A stretch of DNA of 64,000 nucleotides, from the NCBI GenBank assembly GCA_013396525.1, contig VWYX01000123.1:1298650-1362649 (forward strand). Reading direction: 5' to 3'. The position numbers were made by a program, and so were the translations under genes. This document shows positions 63,982-64,000 of the stretch, piece by piece (the first letter of the stretch is position 1; each line of letters starts with the position of its first letter). The notes below the pieces were generated by a model. It was not told the origin of the DNA and did not search any database. It saw only the letters and a program-made list of their open reading frames with translations. The stretch comes from Chaetorhynchus papuensis. Lineage: Eukaryota > Chordata > Aves > Passeriformes > Rhipiduridae.

Positions 63982-64000
63982 TCCCCCCCTCCATGAACAA

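Larger units (their letters stand above)
59447..64000. other. Unique noncoding DNA, no gene seen
   Basis: About 4.55 kb. It contains a 21-bp tandem duplication (60616-60657), an AT palindrome (63026-63054), a 21-T run (63859-63879) and a 17-bp tandem duplication (63948-63981). 61.48-61.85 kb is AT-rich and CpG-poor and may be conserved noncoding DNA. The basic 67-codon frame at 60888-61091 shows no recognisable domain. Confidence 0.5.

Overview
This window is vertebrate, almost certainly avian, nuclear DNA with no complete protein-coding gene that I can support. The bird assignment rests on several CR1 LINE copies, which carry the characteristic CR1 3' end and reverse transcriptase C-terminal coding. 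LTR fragments resembling endogenous retroviruses common in songbird genomes make a passerine plausible but unproven. The rest is AT-rich, CpG-poor, mostly unique sequence of intergenic or intronic character. It has two assembly gaps (15491-15840 and 35114-35986), and its open reading frames are short and stop-limited.

Layout. 1-9804: unique DNA with small simple repeats. 9805-10260: antisense CR1. 10261-14149: unique. 14150-14290: old antisense CR1 remnant. 14291-27529: unique, with gap 1 and a GC-richer patch near 23.0-23.35 kb. 27530-27910: possible LTR on the minus strand. 29846-30081: the best coding candidate, a minus-strand exon-like block with a four-cysteine zinc-ribbon/RanBP2-like motif and a consensus splice donor. 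34910 to gap 2: the R-U5 end of a minus-strand LTR that runs into the gap. 39380-40840: a nested pair, an old antisense CR1 split by a younger sense CR1. 46083-46243: sense CR1 3' end. 49984-50419: solo LTR on the minus strand with 9-bp inverted termini. 58691-59446: one antisense CR1 apparently split by about 270 bp containing an AC microsatellite. The rest to 64000 is unique DNA.

There is no gene set to assemble into a pathway. The items most worth following up are the zinc-motif exon candidate near 29.9 kb, the nested and interrupted CR1 copies as relative-age markers, the two LTRs that share the terminal motif TGATGCCTT, and several CpG-poor AT-rich blocks that look like conserved noncoding elements but cannot be confirmed without alignment. 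I saw no sign of a new multi-gene system.
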